DNA from: Haloglomus salinum
GTDB lineage: Archaea; Halobacteriota; Halobacteria; Halobacteriales; Haloarculaceae
Direction of reading: 5' to 3'
Assembly: GCF_024298825.1 (NCBI RefSeq)
Contig: NZ_CP101153.1
Span: forward strand, 3,658,001 to 3,722,000
DNA length: 64,000 nucleotides
The notes below the pieces were generated by a model that was given only the letters and a program-made list of their open reading frames with translations, did not search any database and was not told the origin of the DNA. Of the stretch, positions 57,556 to 64,000 are shown piece by piece. Positions within the stretch are counted from its first letter, which is position 1. Every line of letters begins with the position of its first letter. The position numbers were made by a program, and so were the translations under genes.

Positions 57556-58674
57556 GTGTCGCGGGAAATCGGCGATAGCGAGATGGGGGTCTGGGCCTGG
57601 CTAGTTGTCATCATCGGGGCGCTACTCCTCCTCGGGGGCATCGCGTACGGGATGCTGTTCGAGATCGTCATCGACCGGCCGGCGACGACCCGCGAGTACC
57701 TCGTGCTGGTACTGGAGGTCATGACGCTGGTACTGCTGGCCGGATTCGCGCTCGGCGTCGTCGCCGGCGGCGTCTGGCTCGGGCGGTCGTCGTTCGGGCC
57801 GGAGTGCCAGCGCCGTGTGGCCATGTGGTGTCTGGTCGGTCTGTTCGGGAGCTGCCTGGTCATCGTCGTGCTGCAGGGGAACGAACTGCTGGTCGGGAGC
57901 AGGAGTTCCATCCGGTTCCTCGTCCAGGACGCGGTCGTGGCGGTCTCGGGCGGGACCTTCGCGGGCATGTTGCTCGGGGGCTACGATGCCAACCTCCGTC
58001 GACGTGCCGCCGAGGTAGTCGCCCAGCGCAACGCCCTCGCGACGGCGAACGAGCTCCTCCGCCATCACGTCCTCAACGGGATGCAGGTGGTGCTGGGGTA
58101 CACAGAGATCGTCCGCGAGGAGCCCCAGGAGGCCGACGAGCGACACCTAGACGCCGTGGCAGACCGCGGGCGGGGCGTCGTGGACCTGGTGCAGCGGATG
58201 GGGTACCTGATGCGCTCGCTCGCCGAGCGAACCGAACTCTACCCCGTCGCTGTCGCCCCCATCGTCAGGGACCGTGTCGATGACCTGCAGGCCGAACACC
58301 CCGAGGTCTCGCCCTCGGTGAGATGCCCGGAGCCAGTACGGGTCCAGGCCGACGACCTGCTCGGCGAGGTGGTCTGGAACCTCCTCGACAACGCGGTCGT
58401 CCACAGCGACCGCGAGACACCCACAATCGAGGTCACGGTGACCCGGAACGGCGACCGGGCGATAATCGAGGTGGCCGACGACGGACCCGGAATCCGTGAC
58501 GAACGGAAGGAGTCGGTCTTCGAGCCGGAGGAGTCCACGGCCGACGTGGGTCGCGGACTCGGGCTCTACCTCGTCGAGACCATCGTCGACCGGTACCACG
58601 GAGCCGTTCACGTCGAGGACAACGACCCCCGTGGCGCCGTCTTCGTGGTGGTGCTGCCGGGCGCAGCCGCCTGA
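57556..58674 (+). CDS. membrane histidine kinase
   Basis: A 372-residue sensor kinase starting with GTG. Four membrane helices span about 12-140, with little periplasmic sequence. The phosphoacceptor region is ELLRHHVLNGMQVVLGYTEI (His170 or His171), and the kinase core shows the N-box VVWNLLDNAVVHSD, G1 VADDGPGI and G2 GRGLGLYLVETIV. This fits the HisKA/haloarchaeal kinase group in which H-x-L-x-N replaces the usual H-E-L-R. With little external domain it probably senses the membrane or an internal signal. It is followed at 28 bp by a K+ channel on the same strand. Confidence 0.88.
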   Translation: MSREIGDSEMGVWAWLVVIIGALLLLGGIAYGMLFEIVIDRPATTREYLVLVLEVMTLVLLAGFALGVVAGGVWLGRSSFGPECQRRVAMWCLVGLFGSCLVIVVLQGNELLVGSRSSIRFLVQDAVVAVSGGTFAGMLLGGYDANLRRRAAEVVAQRNALATANELLRHHVLNGMQVVLGYTEIVREEPQEADERHLDAVADRGRGVVDLVQRMGYLMRSLAERTELYPVAVAPIVRDRVDDLQAEHPEVSPSVRCPEPVRVQADDLLGEVVWNLLDNAVVHSDRETPTIEVTVTRNGDRAIIEVADDGPGIRDERKESVFEPEESTADVGRGLGLYLVETIVDRYHGAVHVEDNDPRGAVFVVVLPGAAA

Positions 58675-58702
58675 ATGGCGTTCCCCGGGGCGGAGCATCC
58701 CG

Positions 58703-59572
58703 ATGGGACTACGTGGGACGGCCGCGTGGAGGCGTGACGTGACGACGCCTCCTGCCGACCTCCGCAGGACCGTCCGCTTCTACCTGCTGGACCACGAGAC
58801 GCCGCTCGGCAAGGCCATCGACATCGGGCTGCTGGTCCTGAACCTGCTGTTCGTCGTGGTGCTGGTCGTGGAGACCTATCCGCTCCGGGCGGCGACGGCG
58901 GACCTCCTCCGGACGGTCGAGGTGGCGCTCGCGACCATCTTCCTCGTCGAGTACGGTCTCCGACTGTACGGTGCCGAGTCACGGATGGCGGAGGCGACGG
59001 ACCCGTACACGGTGGCCGACCTCCTCGCGGTCCTCCCCACCGTCCTCGTGTTCGTCGTGCCCGGTGTGGCCCTCGTGTTCGCGGCGGAACTCGGCTTCTT
59101 CCGGGCGCTCCGGGTGGTCCGAGTCCTCCGGTTCTACCGATTCACCCGCGACGCCGAGTTCTTCTTCGGCACCGTCTCGGACAACACGTTGCGGGCGCTG
59201 AAGCTCCTGTTGACCGTGCTCGTGGTGTTCTTCCTCTCGGCGGGGCTGTTCTACAGCGCAGAGCACGCCGTCAACCCGGACGTGAACACGTTCGGTGACG
59301 CGTTCTACTACACCGTGGTCACGCTGTCGACCGTCGGGTTCGGTGACATACTGCCGACCACCCCTGCAGGGCGCTGGGTCACGGTCGCCTCCATCCTCGG
59401 TGCCATCATCCTCATCCCGTGGCAGGGGAGCCGCATCGTCCGTGAGTGGGCCCGCCGGGACAAGGTGGACGTGACCTGTCCGAACTGCGGACTGGCGGCC
59501 CACGACCGCGACGCCTCACACTGCAAGGCCTGCGGCGAGGTCATCTATCAGGAGTACGACGGCGAGCCCTGA
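58703..59572 (+). CDS. voltage-gated-type potassium channel with C-terminal zinc ribbon
   Basis: A 289-residue six-helix channel. S1 starts near 41 (IDIGLLVLNLLFVVVLVVET). An S4-like arginine helix is at about 134-149 (RALRVVRVLRFYRFTR). The pore helix and filter lie in YTVVTLSTVGFGDILP (TVGFGD at 210-215), and S6 follows at about 224-240. After S6 a short tail carries a zinc-ribbon with Cys259, Cys262, Cys274 and Cys277 (CPNC...CKAC), which is unusual in this channel type. A GTG at 58739 is an alternative start. It lies just after the histidine kinase, so coupling of signalling and K+ flux is possible. Confidence 0.87.
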   Translation: MGLRGTAAWRRDVTTPPADLRRTVRFYLLDHETPLGKAIDIGLLVLNLLFVVVLVVETYPLRAATADLLRTVEVALATIFLVEYGLRLYGAESRMAEATDPYTVADLLAVLPTVLVFVVPGVALVFAAELGFFRALRVVRVLRFYRFTRDAEFFFGTVSDNTLRALKLLLTVLVVFFLSAGLFYSAEHAVNPDVNTFGDAFYYTVVTLSTVGFGDILPTTPAGRWVTVASILGAIILIPWQGSRIVREWARRDKVDVTCPNCGLAAHDRDASHCKACGEVIYQEYDGEP

Positions 59573-59613
59573 CACTCCGTAGCTATCCCGTAACTAGTCC
59601 TCTTATGCACCGG

Positions 59614-59638
59614 GTTATCGAGCCGAATCAACGATAAC
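59614..59638 (+). terminator. hairpin between convergent channel and eIF-1A genes
   Basis: GTTATCG (59614-59620) and CGATAAC (59632-59638) form a perfect 7-bp stem with an 11-base loop, 41 bp after the channel stop. It lies in a 144-bp convergent gap and may stop transcription from both sides. Confidence 0.45.
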
Positions 59639-59716
59639 TCCCGAAGGTCATGAAGTAGCGACTCGAAACGAAGTAGAATGGAGAGATACGCTCCGCGTAG
59701 CCGACGGCCGACGGCG

Positions 59717-60001
59717 TTACTCGATGTGGCCTTCGCGGCGGAGCTGCTCGGCGTCCTGCTCGTCGTAGCGCCACTCCACGTTGGCCTTCTCGTCCTGCCA
59801 GTCCCACGGCTCGACGAGGACCACGTCGCCCTCGTTGATCCAGACGCGGTACTTCATGCGACCGGGGATGCGGCCCATCCGGTTCTTGCCGTCCTGGCAC
59901 TGCACCCGGACGTGATTCCCGCCGTTGTGTTCAGTCACAACGGCGAACAGCTCGTCGTCGTTGGGCATCCGGAGGTTCCGGCGCCCGCTCTCTTCGCTCA
60001 T
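59717..60001 (-). CDS. eif1A: translation initiation factor aIF-1A
   Basis: A 94-residue OB-fold protein that binds the A-site of the small subunit during initiation. The diagnostic run is [19 protein letters not shown], followed by [20 protein letters not shown], with [19 protein letters not shown] in the OB core. The C-terminus is acidic and ends GHIE, slightly shorter than eukaryotic eIF1A. The ATG at 60001 is fixed by the TATA-like CTTATACGG 26 bp upstream, indicating a leaderless mRNA. Confidence 0.96.
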   Translation of the reverse strand: MSEESGRRNLRMPNDDELFAVVTEHNGGNHVRVQCQDGKNRMGRIPGRMKYRVWINEGDVVLVEPWDWQDEKANVEWRYDEQDAEQLRREGHIE

Positions 60002-60020
60002 ACGTACGGTACGTCGTGTG

Positions 60021-60030
60021 GCCGTATAAG
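60021..60030 (-). promoter_or_regulatory. TATA box of aIF-1A
   Basis: The reverse strand reads CTTATACGGC, centred 26 bp before the ATG at 60001. Confidence 0.55.
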
Positions 60031-60170
60031 GTTCCTGATAGCCGCGGTACCACGAGACACGGGACCGAGATATCGGTGCCACCGGCTGGCAGTGACTGGA
60101 ATCAGCGGTCAGCAGGTGGTGGGAACCGTTCCTCACAACCACGAGCTACCGACCGATAGATGACCCACCA

Positions 60171-60180
60171 ACATTTATGA
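60171..60180 (+). promoter_or_regulatory. TATA-like promoter of small gene 60204
   Basis: ACATTTATGA is centred 28 bp before the ATG at 60204 and decides this start over the ATG inside the element itself. Confidence 0.55.
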
Positions 60181-60203
60181 CAGTTCGCGTGGTACCGACA
60201 CAC

Positions 60204-60362
60204 ATGAGCTACAAACAGCGACCCACCGGCGGGGAAGATGGGGCCCCGGCGACGGTCGCCAGTGTTCTGCACCGGCTCGCAGAGAAGTTCCGTACGCACG
60301 TGGCCGAATGGCCGTCCCGGTTCGTCCGGATGCAGGAAGAGGCCCTCCGCGGCCTCGAGTAG
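60204..60362 (+). CDS. 52-residue basic-acidic small protein
   Basis: A small protein MSYKQRPTGGEDGAPATVAS and then a helical part VLHRLAEKFRTHVAEWPSRF and MQEEALRGLE. The amphipathic helix with Phe/Trp suggests binding to a membrane or a partner. The in-frame ATG at 60177 lies inside the TATA element, so 60204 is the better start. No family recognised. It ends directly beside the convergent Usp gene. Confidence 0.55.
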   Translation: MSYKQRPTGGEDGAPATVASVLHRLAEKFRTHVAEWPSRFVRMQEEALRGLE

Positions 60363-60363
60363 G

Positions 60364-60801
60364 TCAGTCCGCGGCCAGTTTCACCGTCAGCACCGGCGCC
60401 GGTGACTTCCTGACGATCTCCTCCGTGACGCTCCCGATGAGGTAGTGGTCCAGCCCCGTCCGGCCGTGCGTGGCGATGACGACCACGTCGATGCCGGCCT
60501 CGTCCACGTAATCGAGGATGCCCTGTTTGGGTGTTCCCTCCTGCACCACGCGCTCGATGGTGAGCCCGTCGTCCAGTTCCGTGACGGACTCGTCGATGGC
60601 CTCCTCGGCGCGCTCGCGCTCGCGCTCGGTCCATGCTTCGGGCGCGAGCCCGCTGGAGGGGCTCTCGAACCGGTTGCGCGTGTCGACCACCGAGAGGACG
60701 TGCACCGTCGCATCGTAGGTGGTCGCGAGTTCGTTCGCGTGCGTCACGGCGGCCCGGGTTCCTTCGCTCCCATCGGTGGGGAGCAGGATATCGTCGTACA
60801 T
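60364..60801 (-). CDS. universal stress protein (UspA family)
   Basis: A 145-residue Usp with full nucleotide-binding features: start MYDDILLPTDGSEGTRAAVT, VLSVVDTRN, DVVVIATHGRTGLDHYLIGS (the G-x2-G-x9-G(S/T) motif), and the final strand APVLTVKL. It probably binds ATP and forms dimers. The ATG at 60801 puts the first strand at residue 4 as usual, and a TATA-like TTTTCTATCC lies 25 bp upstream. It is adjacent to the TSUP permease gene, as often seen for stress-linked permeases. Confidence 0.93.
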   Translation of the reverse strand: MYDDILLPTDGSEGTRAAVTHANELATTYDATVHVLSVVDTRNRFESPSSGLAPEAWTERERERAEEAIDESVTELDDGLTIERVVQEGTPKQGILDYVDEAGIDVVVIATHGRTGLDHYLIGSVTEEIVRKSPAPVLTVKLAAD

Positions 60802-60820
60802 GAGCGTCGGTTCGGCGGCC

Positions 60821-60830
60821 GGATAGAAAA
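60821..60830 (-). promoter_or_regulatory. TATA-like promoter of usp 60364-60801
   Basis: The reverse strand reads TTTTCTATCC, centred 25 bp before the ATG at 60801. Confidence 0.5.
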
Positions 60831-60879
60831 CGCCCGTGGTGGCTGGTTCCACGCCGGCGGCGCGCGCTGAAGCCGCGGT

Positions 60880-62004
60880 TCAGAGGCCGATGAATCCCAC
60901 GCCGCCAGCCGCCATCAGGAACAGCGCGACCGAGATGACAGCGAACAGGCCGCCGACACCCTTCTTGATGGTCCCGGTGTCCAGCGCGTTCGAGACGTAC
61001 GGAGCTATCTGTCCACCCGTCACCGTCGCCGGGACGGTCCAGACGACCATGTTCCACGGCGTGGCGGCGAGGTCCAGCGAGTGGCCGCCGACGAGGCCGC
61101 CACCGAAGACGTGGACCAGCGAGGCCAGGATAGCCGTCGTCGCGACGATGATGTGGTTGGTTCCGATGGCGACCCTGACCGGTACCTCGGTGCGGAGCAT
61201 CGAGATGATGCCCAGTTCGCCCGACCCGAAGCCGGCCAGCCCCTGGAACGTGCCACCGACGGCGTAGTTGGCGAACCGTTCGAGATACCCACTCCGGGTG
61301 TAGCTGTAGTCGTCACCCTCGCGGTCGACACGGGTGACGTTGCCCTCGGCGTCCGTCTCGACGCCGGCCGGCCCGAGTTTGTCGTCGTCGTTCGGGAGAT
61401 CGCGCTGGCCACCGTCGGAGCGAGGCTCGCCCCCGTCGGCCGCAGCGCCGGCCTCGCTCTCACTCTCGCTGTCCGACTCGTGACCGTGCCCGAGGTCGGC
61501 CTTGAACAGGAGGTACGACGCGGTCATCAGCGCCAGCCCGAGTGCCAGGTGGAACAGGGGCTCCGGAATGATGAAGGAGAGCAGCGCTCCACCCACCACG
61601 AACGGGACCGAGCCGCCGACGATGGTGAGCGCCACCCGCCGGTCGACCAGCCCGTACTGGATGAAGGCGATGGACGAACTGGAGAGGCCGAACGACTCGC
61701 TGATGAGCCCCACCTTCACGATGGTCTCGGGGGAGAGCGGCCGCGCCAGCAGTGGGAAGATGAAGATGAGGAACGGCACGAACAGCGCCGAACCGCTGAT
61801 TCCCACGGTGTTGACGATGGTGGCACCCAGCAGGAAGAAGAAGAACAGCCACCAGTACTCGAACCAGTATCCCGGTTCGACGGTCCCGGTCGGCGCGAAC
61901 AGGTAGACGCCCGCGACGAACAGGACCGGCGCGAGGAAGACGAACACGTGCTGGTACTTGAGGAAGGACTTCTGTACCCGGCTGGAGGACGGTGTATCAA
62001 TCAT
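60880..62004 (-). CDS. TSUP-family permease (TauE/SafE-like) with acidic His-rich loop
   Basis: A 374-residue membrane permease of the sulfite exporter TauE/SafE family, with about eight helices in two halves. The two family repeats are FLLGATIVNTVGISGSALFV in the first half and GTFQGLAGFGSGELGIISML in the second, each with the G-x-G-S/G-x-(L/G) pattern. Between them is an insertion of about 65 residues (roughly 172-236) with GHGHESDSESESEAGAA and further acidic residues, much longer than usual and possibly metal- or salt-binding. Likely substrates are sulfite or organosulfonates, which sequence alone cannot decide. Confidence 0.86.
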   Translation of the reverse strand: MIDTPSSSRVQKSFLKYQHVFVFLAPVLFVAGVYLFAPTGTVEPGYWFEYWWLFFFFLLGATIVNTVGISGSALFVPFLIFIFPLLARPLSPETIVKVGLISESFGLSSSSIAFIQYGLVDRRVALTIVGGSVPFVVGGALLSFIIPEPLFHLALGLALMTASYLLFKADLGHGHESDSESESEAGAAADGGEPRSDGGQRDLPNDDDKLGPAGVETDAEGNVTRVDREGDDYSYTRSGYLERFANYAVGGTFQGLAGFGSGELGIISMLRTEVPVRVAIGTNHIIVATTAILASLVHVFGGGLVGGHSLDLAATPWNMVVWTVPATVTGGQIAPYVSNALDTGTIKKGVGGLFAVISVALFLMAAGGVGFIGL

Positions 62005-62068
62005 CGTCTGGTGACACCAACTTGGACGTTACGAGGAGAGAGCGGCTGTCGGCCTCGGACGTTGACAT

Positions 62069-62140
62069 CTAGGAGAACTCACCCAGCAGTGAACGACGGA
62101 ATCGTTCGGCGGCGCGAGCGGTCGACGCAACCGTGGTCAT
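62069..62140 (-). CDS. candidate 23-residue micropeptide
   Basis: MTTVASTARAAERFRRSLLG followed by EFS. The ATG lies 26-30 bp after the strongest TATA element of the region (62166-62174, reverse strand TTTTTTATACGG), the exact spacing of a leaderless gene. The peptide is a short amphipathic helix with several arginines. It could be translated, or the transcript could be a leader or a small RNA for the TSUP gene, which begins 64 bp further on. Confidence 0.35.
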   Translation of the reverse strand: MTTVASTARAAERFRRSLLGEFS

Positions 62141-62165
62141 GAGTACCCGGCAGTACGATGTTCCG

Positions 62166-62174
62166 TATAAAAAA
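62166..62174 (-). promoter_or_regulatory. strong TATA box upstream of micropeptide/TSUP gene
   Basis: The run TATAAAAAA (reverse TTTTTTATA) is the most canonical AT-rich promoter core in the last 10 kb. On the reverse strand it fits the micropeptide start at 62140. It could instead act on the forward strand. Confidence 0.5.
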
Positions 62175-62253
62175 GGCCTTCCGTTGTCTGGCGGCGTGTG
62201 GTGCCGGCACACGGGTGTGGCGGCACCTGGGGACGGAACGAAACCGGCCGAGT

Positions 62254-62261
62254 GATTTACT
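62254..62261 (+). promoter_or_regulatory. TATA-like promoter of usp 62282
   Basis: GATTTACT is centred about 24 bp before the GTG at 62282, supporting that start. Confidence 0.45.
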
Positions 62262-62281
62262 CGGACATCGAACCGGCACGC

Positions 62282-62713
62282 GTGTACGACCGCATCCTCG
62301 TCCCGACCGACGGTAGCGACGCGATGGAGACGGTGTTCGACCACGCCGCGGACCTCGCTGGCAAGTACGACGCTTCGGTCCACGTCGTCCACGTCCTCGA
62401 CAAACGGGCTTTCCTCACCCTCGACGAGGGGATGAAGGCCGACGTGGAGGCCGAGCTGGCCGAACAGGGCGAGCGAGCCGTCGCCGCGGCCGCCGACCGG
62501 TTCGACACGGCGGGCCTGACGGTGACGACGGCGTGCCGGAGCGGCGACCCGGCCGAGGAGCTGTCGGAGACGGTCGCCGAGGCCGACATCGACCTCGTCG
62601 TGATGGGAACCGAGCGCGGTGAGTTCAGCCGCTCGATGATGGGCAGCGTCTCGGGGAAACTGACCGCCAACGTCGACGTGCCGGTGCTGGTCGTGAACCT
62701 GCCGGCCGAGTGA
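62282..62713 (+). CDS. universal stress protein (UspA family)
   Basis: A 143-residue Usp starting with GTG as MYDRILVPTDGSDAMETVFD, then VHVVHVLDKRAF and DLVVMGTERGEFSRSMMGSV followed by PVLVVNLP. The ATP motif is G-x2-G-x9-G-type with EFSRSMM in the variable part. GTG at 62282 is chosen over an upstream GTG because it gives the family start and has a TATA element 24 bp before it. It is the third full-length Usp of the window. Confidence 0.92.
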   Translation: MYDRILVPTDGSDAMETVFDHAADLAGKYDASVHVVHVLDKRAFLTLDEGMKADVEAELAEQGERAVAAAADRFDTAGLTVTTACRSGDPAEELSETVAEADIDLVVMGTERGEFSRSMMGSVSGKLTANVDVPVLVVNLPAE

Positions 62714-62720
62714 AGCGTGT

Positions 62721-62999
62721 TCAGGGCGACGACGGTCCCGACGGCGCCCCGGAGGCCGTCGACCCGTCGCCGGTCGAGTCGTCCGCGTAGGACTGGCGGA
62801 GCTCCTCCTCGAACACCAGCCGGGTCGCGTGCCCGCAGTAGGGACATCGGAGCTCCGTCACCGCCTCGACCGTCCAGCCGTTGAGGACGCCGATCTCGCC
62901 GCCGCGGACGCGTTCCTCGAACGGGCGCCCGCACTCGTCACACTCGATGCCCGTCAGCTGGACGTAGGCGATGTTCTCCAGGTCGAGCTGCTGTACCAC
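62721..62999 (-). CDS. zinc-ribbon protein, unknown
   Basis: A 92-residue protein with two CxxC knuckles, GIECDECGRPF and LRCPYCGHATR, about 35 residues apart, which form a zinc-ribbon. The rest is short strands and an acidic tail rich in Ser/Gly. No further domain is seen, so a nucleic-acid or protein-bridging role is possible. The GTG at 62999 is preferred to the GTG at 63017 because a TATA-like GCTTAAAC lies 29 bp upstream of it. Confidence 0.7.
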   Translation of the reverse strand: MVQQLDLENIAYVQLTGIECDECGRPFEERVRGGEIGVLNGWTVEAVTELRCPYCGHATRLVFEEELRQSYADDSTGDGSTASGAPSGPSSP

Positions 63000-63024
63000 G
63001 GGTGCGACCGTTCCCACTCGAACG

Positions 63025-63032
63025 GCTTAAAC
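63025..63032 (-). promoter_or_regulatory. TATA-like promoter of zinc-ribbon gene
   Basis: The reverse strand reads GTTTAAGC, centred 29 bp before the GTG at 62999 and only 11 bp before the GTG at 63017, which argues for the former start. Confidence 0.45.
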
Positions 63033-63037
63033 CTCCG

Positions 63038-64000
63038 TCAGACGCCCGACACACGGGCGACGGCGGCCCTCGGAGCCCGTACCGGCGGCTCGATAGCTGG
63101 TGCTCCCGTCGACGTTCCGTTCCGGGTCGTCTCCTGCACGACGTACCGCTGGCCCACCATCGGGTCGAGCAGGCTGTCGACGGGGGCACGGTCGTCACGC
63201 AGGACGGGGACGTCGTCGGTCGGGGGCGGCTCCTCGCGGAGCTTCCGAACCTCGAACGAGAGGTCGATACCGATGTCACGGCGCACCTCCCGGGCCCGGA
63301 GGGTCGCCTCGCTCACCCGCGTCCCGTTCCGGGTCGCGACCAGCTGGATGTTCTGGACGATCGAGCCACCGACCGTCGGGAACGTGTAGACCTGCGGGTA
63401 CACCTCCGACATGGTGCGGTACTCCGCGCGGTAGAACTTCGACGCGGGCCCGCTCTCCGCGGAGATGACGTTCGCGTACAGCATCCCGTCGGCCGAGAGC
63501 CGAGACTCGGCCAGTTCGAAGAACTCCACCGTCGTCAGCTGGAAGGGGACCTTGTCCTTCTTGTACGCGTCGAGGACGATGAGGTCGTAGGACCGGTTCG
63601 TCTCGCGGAGGTAGCGCCGGCCGTCGCCCTGGTAGATGTTGAGCCGCTCGTGGGACTCGTCGACGGCGAAATATCGCTTCGCCACGTCGATAACCTCGGG
63701 GTCTATCTCGACCACGTCGACGGTCGCGTCGTACTCCTCAACGAACCGCTTGGGCCCGGTGAACCCGCCCCCGCCGATGAACAGCACGCGGTCGATGTCG
63801 TCGGGGTCGTCGGTCAGCAGGTAGGGGAGGTGGAAGTACCGCGTGTACTCGAAGACGTGTCGCGTCGGCCGGTCGACATCCATCGCACTGTGTTGCTGGT
63901 CGTCGAGGTACAGCGTCCGGGTGTCGTTGATCTGGGTCACCTCGAGTTCCTGGTACGGCGTCTGGGTCTCGTAGAGGACGCGCCCCTCGACGGCGAAGCC
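63038..64000 (-). CDS. spermidine-synthase-like protein, 3' part
   Basis: The frame is open to the right edge, so the N-terminus lies outside the window. The visible ~320 residues form a class I methyltransferase-fold aminopropyltransferase-like domain: TRTLYLDDQQHSAMDVDRPT, VLFIGGGGFTGPKRFVEEYD, VDVVEIDPEVIDVAKRYF, GDGRRYLRETNRSYDLIVLD, and DKVPFQLTTVEFFELAESRL. The nucleotide loop is GGGGFTG, where true spermidine synthases have GGGDGG. This fits the membrane-fused spermine/spermidine synthase-like proteins of haloarchaea; the missing N-terminal part would hold membrane helices. A Ser/Pro-rich tail follows. Confidence 0.8.
   Translation of the reverse strand, partial: GFAVEGRVLYETQTPYQELEVTQINDTRTLYLDDQQHSAMDVDRPTRHVFEYTRYFHLPYLLTDDPDDIDRVLFIGGGGFTGPKRFVEEYDATVDVVEIDPEVIDVAKRYFAVDESHERLNIYQGDGRRYLRETNRSYDLIVLDAYKKDKVPFQLTTVEFFELAESRLSADGMLYANVISAESGPASKFYRAEYRTMSEVYPQVYTFPTVGGSIVQNIQLVATRNGTRVSEATLRAREVRRDIGIDLSFEVRKLREEPPPTDDVPVLRDDRAPVDSLLDPMVGQRYVVQETTRNGTSTGAPAIEPPVRAPRAAVARVSGV

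Noticed and set aside
60177-60203. Upstream ATG for the small gene at 60204
   Set aside because: This ATG lies within the TATA-like element, so it could not be in a transcript starting at the normal distance.

Overview
The window is GC-rich chromosomal DNA of an extremely halophilic archaeon (class Halobacteria). The evidence is the strongly acidic predicted proteins, archaeal informational genes (diphthamide synthase Dph2, deoxyhypusine synthase, eIF-1A, archaeal RPA with its partners, DUF655 next to KsgA), Tat and lipobox signals, and many leaderless genes with a TATA-like element about 25-33 bp before the start codon. I see no rRNA, tRNA, CRISPR array, complete insertion sequence or prophage. 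It looks like core chromosome with little accessory DNA.

Layout. 1-5.6 kb: the 5' end of an MBL-fold gene, a small membrane protein, a proC-proB-proA proline operon, an HpcH/HpaI aldolase, a YlbF-like protein, a broken YihY/BrkB remnant and a DUF1328 protein. 5.8-9.0 kb: dph2, a lower-GC universal stress protein and a permease with an internal YHS domain. 9.5-12.9 kb: DUF655, ksgA, an MscS channel and a HemK-type methyltransferase in overlapping order. 13.0-15.2 kb: two overlapping MetE-family genes. 15.2-21.8 kb: a complete pstSCAB-phoU operon ending in an AbrB-PhoU fusion, with an elaborate regulatory region before pstS. 22-26.9 kb: an unknown coiled-coil protein, a lipoprotein, DUF2391, a 3-hydroxyacyl-CoA dehydrogenase and a BAAT-type acyl-CoA thioesterase. 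26.9-30.6 kb: the RPA, RPA-associated protein and phosphoesterase operon.

30.7-47.2 kb: transporters (small MscS, LysE, two MFS), enoyl-CoA hydratase, two minimal Usp-like proteins, a VOC protein, a PQQ propeller, aspartate-semialdehyde dehydrogenase, an MBL hydrolase, the pterin genes mptE and folP, a TrkA-type K+ channel and deoxyhypusine synthase. 47.2-54.6 kb: the most unusual part. It has two orphan ArlD/E-domain proteins far from any archaellum operon, a von Willebrand lipoprotein, two small acidic helical proteins, an actin/MreB-superfamily protein with both nucleotide-phosphate aspartates replaced, and a cold-shock protein. 54.8-64 kb: a methyltransferase, a response regulator, a CapA-type lipoprotein, a histidine kinase followed by a six-helix K+ channel with a zinc ribbon tail, eIF-1A, two Usp proteins, a TSUP permease, a zinc-ribbon protein and the 3' part of a spermidine-synthase-like gene.

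Functional themes are amino acid biosynthesis (Pro, Met, Asp family), phosphate acquisition and its control, ion and osmotic control (four channel genes), stress proteins, and a candidate cytoskeletal/ArlD-E locus. The strongest lead for something undescribed is the actin-like protein with its upstream ArlD/E-domain protein (52531-54068) and the second ArlD/E protein at 47249-47956.
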